Under the pieces are notes generated by a model, which worked only from the letters and a program-made list of their open reading frames with translations, made no database searches and had not been told where the DNA came from. The position numbers and the translations under genes were made by a program. From contig NZ_JBHSHL010000009.1 in assembly GCF_042652965.1 (NCBI RefSeq), positions 1 to 64,000 on the forward strand: a DNA stretch of 64,000 nt. The letters are read 5' to 3'. Shown piece after piece: positions 61,605 through 64,000 of this stretch (the first letter of the stretch is position 1; each line of letters starts with the position of its first letter). The stretch comes from Filifactor villosus. GTDB taxonomy: Bacteria > Bacillota > Clostridia > Peptostreptococcales > Filifactoraceae.

Positions 61605-62173
61605 TTAGACATGCAGAGACGGATGCCAATCGAAAAGGGCTTTTTTTGGGACGCACGGAGAGCCCTTTGCTGCCTGAAAGCAGGAAGTCCTTGGAGGAGC
61701 TTCGATGTAAGTTTGAAGCGATATCCTTGGATAAGATCTTTTCTTCGCCCAGAAAAAGGGCGATCGATACGGCAAAAGTTCTCAACAAAGAAATTGAAAC
61801 CTTAAAAGCCTTGGAGGAAATGGATTTCGGTTTGTTCGAGGGGTTGACCTATACACAGATCGAAGAGCGATATCCAAAGGAAACAAAGAAGATGATGAGT
61901 CAGGCAGGAACCTATACCTTTCCCGGCGGAGAGTCGGAAGAAGGATTTTCTCGGAGGGTAAAGGCGGGGCTTGAAGAGGTTGTCTACATTTCACAACAAA
62001 AGGGCTATGAAGCCATCGCTCTCGTTTCTCATGCGGGGGTGCTTCGTCTCATTCTTTCACAGCTTTTGGCGGGGGACGATCATTTGCGGTGGAATTTTAG
62101 AGTAGATAATGCGAAGGTCAGCAAACTTAGTTGCAGGGACGGATTTTGTGTGTTGGAATATCTGAACGGATAG
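61589..62173 (+). CDS. cobC: Histidine phosphatase, probable alpha-ribazole phosphatase
   Basis: 194 residues. RHAETDANRKGLFLGRTE with catalytic His near residue 7, second His in LVSHAGVLRL. Overlapping cobS by 16 bases suggests it dephosphorylates alpha-ribazole phosphate in this pathway; the family otherwise includes phosphoglycerate mutases. Confidence 0.85.
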   Translation: MDLYLIRHAETDANRKGLFLGRTESPLLPESRKSLEELRCKFEAISLDKIFSSPRKRAIDTAKVLNKEIETLKALEEMDFGLFEGLTYTQIEERYPKETKKMMSQAGTYTFPGGESEEGFSRRVKAGLEEVVYISQQKGYEAIALVSHAGVLRLILSQLLAGDDHLRWNFRVDNAKVSKLSCRDGFCVLEYLNG

Positions 62174-62191
62174 AGAAGAGAGGTAGAGAAC

Positions 62192-63022
62192 ATGTTTGAA
62201 TTGATTGCAAGCGATTTGGACGGAACGCTGCTCGAGAATGTCGCCGGCTATAGTGACGAGACCTATCGAAGTGTTCGTGAACTGATAAAAAAAGGAATGA
62301 GGTTTATTGTTGCAACGGGAAGGATCTATCGTTCCGCCTCATTATTTGCAAAGAGTTTGGAAACAAAGGACTACGTCATTTCGTGCAACGGGGCCTATGT
62401 ACGCCATACCGATACGGGAGAAGTATTGCTTGAAGAGCGGATTCCCGAGGAGGCCCTGCTTTCGATGATGGATTACTTAGATCGGGAAGATGCCTTCTAC
62501 TGTATTTACGATGCTGAGACCATCTATTCCAAAAAGCCCACGGGACTGGTAGAACATTACTTGAGACTGAACCGGACCTTGGAGCCTGAAGACAGGATCC
62601 ATGTTGAAATTACGGAGGACTTTAAAAAGGTCGTTGAAACAGACAGCAAGATTCTGAAACTGGTAGTCCTGGAAAAGAAGGTAGAGATTCTTGACAAGTG
62701 GAAGAACATACTTTCGAAGATGGAGGATTTGGAAGTGGTGCAGTCCTCCGATACAAATATGGAGATTATGAAGAAGGGAGTATCCAAGGGAAGAGGATTA
62801 AAATTAATCAGTGAACGCTATGGAATTGCTCCCGAACGTATCATTGCCTTTGGAGATCATCTCAATGATGCATCGATGCTCAAGTATGCCGGGATCGGTG
62901 TCGCGATGGGAAATGCAGGCAATGAACTCAAAAAGATGGCGGATTATGTGACGGATACCAATACGAAAGAAGGGTTTTCCAAGGCAATGCGTTATATTTT
63001 GGAAGGGGGCGTAAGCAGATAG
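62192..63022 (+). CDS. Cof-type HAD-superfamily phosphatase
   Basis: 276 residues. HAD motif I DLDGTLLE (residues 8-15), motif IV IAFGDHLNDASML (about 224), VATGRIYRSA, KGRGLKLISERYGI. A soluble sugar/flavin phosphatase type; substrate unknown. Directly followed by trmL. Confidence 0.92.
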   Translation: MFELIASDLDGTLLENVAGYSDETYRSVRELIKKGMRFIVATGRIYRSASLFAKSLETKDYVISCNGAYVRHTDTGEVLLEERIPEEALLSMMDYLDREDAFYCIYDAETIYSKKPTGLVEHYLRLNRTLEPEDRIHVEITEDFKKVVETDSKILKLVVLEKKVEILDKWKNILSKMEDLEVVQSSDTNMEIMKKGVSKGRGLKLISERYGIAPERIIAFGDHLNDASMLKYAGIGVAMGNAGNELKKMADYVTDTNTKEGFSKAMRYILEGGVSR

Positions 63023-63493
63023 ATGCCAGTAAATATCGTTTTGATCGAACCTGAGATACCGGGAAATACCGGAAATATCATAAGGACCTGTGCATGTACG
63101 GGAGCTAACTTGCACTTGATCAGGCCCTTGGGTTTTTCGATGGAAGAAAAAAAGCTGAGAAGAGCAGGACTGGACTACTTGGATCTGGTCGAGATCTTCT
63201 ACTATGACAACTATGCCGAGTTCGAAAAGCAACACGAGGGTGGACAGTTCTTTTTTTATTCGACGAAGGCGAGTAAGAACCATGATGAAGTATCCTATAA
63301 GGACGGATGTTTTTTGATCTTCGGTAAGGAAACCAAGGGAATAGCCGACCACATCCTGGAAGCTCATAAAGAAAGCATGGTTCGCATCCCCATGTTGAAT
63401 GAAGAGAGAATGAGGTGTTTAAACCTTTCCAACTCCGTGGCGATCGGAGTGTATGAGGCAATTCGACAGATAGGGTTCGGCTCCTTTAGATAA
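63023..63493 (+). CDS. trmL: tRNA (cytidine(34)-2'-O)-methyltransferase
   Basis: 156 residues, SPOUT fold. NIVLIEPEIPGNTGNIIRTCA at the start and LIFGKETKGIADHIL and MRCLNLSNSVAIGVYEAIRQ near the knot. It methylates the wobble base of tRNA-Leu. ATG at 63023 abuts the HAD stop. Confidence 0.94.
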   Translation: MPVNIVLIEPEIPGNTGNIIRTCACTGANLHLIRPLGFSMEEKKLRRAGLDYLDLVEIFYYDNYAEFEKQHEGGQFFFYSTKASKNHDEVSYKDGCFLIFGKETKGIADHILEAHKESMVRIPMLNEERMRCLNLSNSVAIGVYEAIRQIGFGSFR

Positions 63494-63503
63494 AAATTTA
63501 TCA

Positions 63504-63530
63504 AAACCCCCTTGAAGATTCTTGGGGTTT
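63504..63530 (+). terminator. Hairpin after trmL
   Basis: aaacccc (63504-63510) pairs with ggggttt (63524-63530) and the loop is T-rich. T run is limited. Confidence 0.55.
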
Positions 63531-63567
63531 GTGGTATCTTATAGTCAGACAACTGAATAATAAGTGT

Positions 63568-63740
63568 ATGGTGTATTCTATCTTCTTTGGATACGAATAC
63601 TTAAAAGGGAAGTTCGGTAAGATTCCGACGCGGTCCAGCCACTGTAAGACGGAGTGCTTTGTTGATGAATAACCACTGTGAGAAACGGGAAGGGAACAAA
63701 GTATGATGAAGTTAGCCAGGAGACCTGCCATAGACTTGCT
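63568..63740 (+). promoter_or_regulatory. Cobalamin riboswitch
   Basis: Conserved elements: gggaagttcggtaagattccgacgcggtcc (about 63608-63638), the B12-box-like gccactgtaag, and gttagccaggagacctgcc (about 63711-63729). Its target is not in this window, and cobU-cobS-cobC lies 1.4 kb upstream and is not downstream of it. Confidence 0.92.
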
Positions 63741-63802
63741 CCAGTTAAGTTCTCACTTGGATATGAGAAGGAGGTTTATCAAGCGCTTTGTTTGCCTTTT
63801 AG

Positions 63803-63836
63803 ACATCTGACTCCAAGAGACAGATGTTTTTGTTTT
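63803..63836 (+). terminator. Terminator of the cobalamin riboswitch
   Basis: acatctg (63803-63809) pairs with cagatgt (63821-63827), followed by TTTTTGTTTTT. The likely expression platform. Confidence 0.8.
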
Positions 63837-63840
63837 TCTT

Positions 63841-63965
63841 GGATAGAGGCTTTGTTTTGAAGTGCTTGGGATTACGGTGTGTAAACGTCGAGCCGAAGGT
63901 TCCCCTAAGCCTTCAGCTTGCTTTACAATATACTTTTAATTTTTCCTTAAAACTCTTTGTACTTT
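63841..63965. other. Unassigned sequence at the window end
   Basis: No ORF is supported. A hairpin agccgaagg/ccttcagct lies at about 63892-63921. It may be the 5' part of an element or gene cut by the edge. Confidence 0.3.
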
Positions 63966-63998
63966 CCGGAACTTAATTGCTTAGGTTCCGGTTTTTTT
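63966..63998 (+). terminator. Intrinsic terminator at the window end
   Basis: ccggaac (63966-63972) pairs with gttccgg (63985-63991), followed by T7. It follows no visible gene. Confidence 0.75.
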
Positions 63999-64000
63999 GC

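Noticed and set aside
1..64000. CRISPR arrays, tRNA or rRNA genes
   Set aside because: No short direct-repeat/spacer pattern and no tRNA TPsiC-arm or rRNA signature was found; the A and B repeats are dispersed and about 115 bp long, not CRISPR-like.

Overview
The window comes from a low-to-mid G+C, strictly anaerobic, amino-acid-fermenting Firmicute (Clostridia/Tissierellia type, Peptostreptococcaceae-like). This rests on a complete glycine reductase operon with two in-frame UGA selenocysteine codons, AGGAGG-type ribosome binding sites, and Firmicutes gene pairs such as cysS-mrnC, lon-engB, nifS-thiI and alr-mazF. The species cannot be named from the sequence, and no sporulation-specific gene or tRNA/rRNA gene was recognised.

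Layout. 0.4-1.9 kb: a TDT-type membrane transporter and a C_GCAxxG_C_C redox protein. 2.0-10.2 kb: glycine reductase operon (promoter, glycine riboswitch, terminator, grdX-trxB-trxA-grdE-grdA-grdB-grdC-grdD). The riboswitch senses the substrate, TrxB/TrxA supply electrons, GrdE/GrdA/GrdB reduce glycine, and GrdC/GrdD release acetyl phosphate. 10.3-15.8 kb: accessory region with a secreted CAP protein, a small regulator/membrane-protein pair, orphan small genes, many interspersed repeats, and a promoter-terminator unit carrying a Cys-rich mini-ORF. 16-24.9 kb: cysK-cysE, then cysS-mrnC, pth-mfd and a PrsA-like foldase. 24.9-38.3 kb: lipid-flippase-like protein, lon, engB, DUF881, a Na/Pi symporter behind a riboswitch-like leader, pgi, a NusG-II/Gx-transporter pair, nifS-thiI. 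38.3-40.7 kb: MFS exporter and methyltransferase. 40.7-46.2 kb: second repeat-rich accessory region, holding a Fur-box flavodoxin-DUF3793-DUF2325 operon, a 2-hydroxyacid dehydrogenase and decayed sequences. 46.2-54.9 kb: acpS, alr, an apparently antitoxin-less mazF, the pyrimidine operon pyrBCFKDE and a DJ-1 gene. 55.4-64 kb: SEC-C protein, a frameshifted IS200-type element, queG-like gene, DUF503-nth-vanW, cobU-cobS-cobC, a HAD phosphatase, trmL, and a cobalamin riboswitch whose target lies beyond the window.

The most unusual content is non-coding. Two families of about 115-120 bp interspersed repeats (A and B, at least 14 copies) share the terminal sequence TACTATTCTCC and look like MITEs. 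There are also several structured leaders I could not assign to known classes: before the Na/Pi symporter, before pgi, before the DJ-1 gene, and a Cys-rich leader ahead of cysK. The aspartate carbamoyltransferase carries a fused PyrI-type zinc domain.
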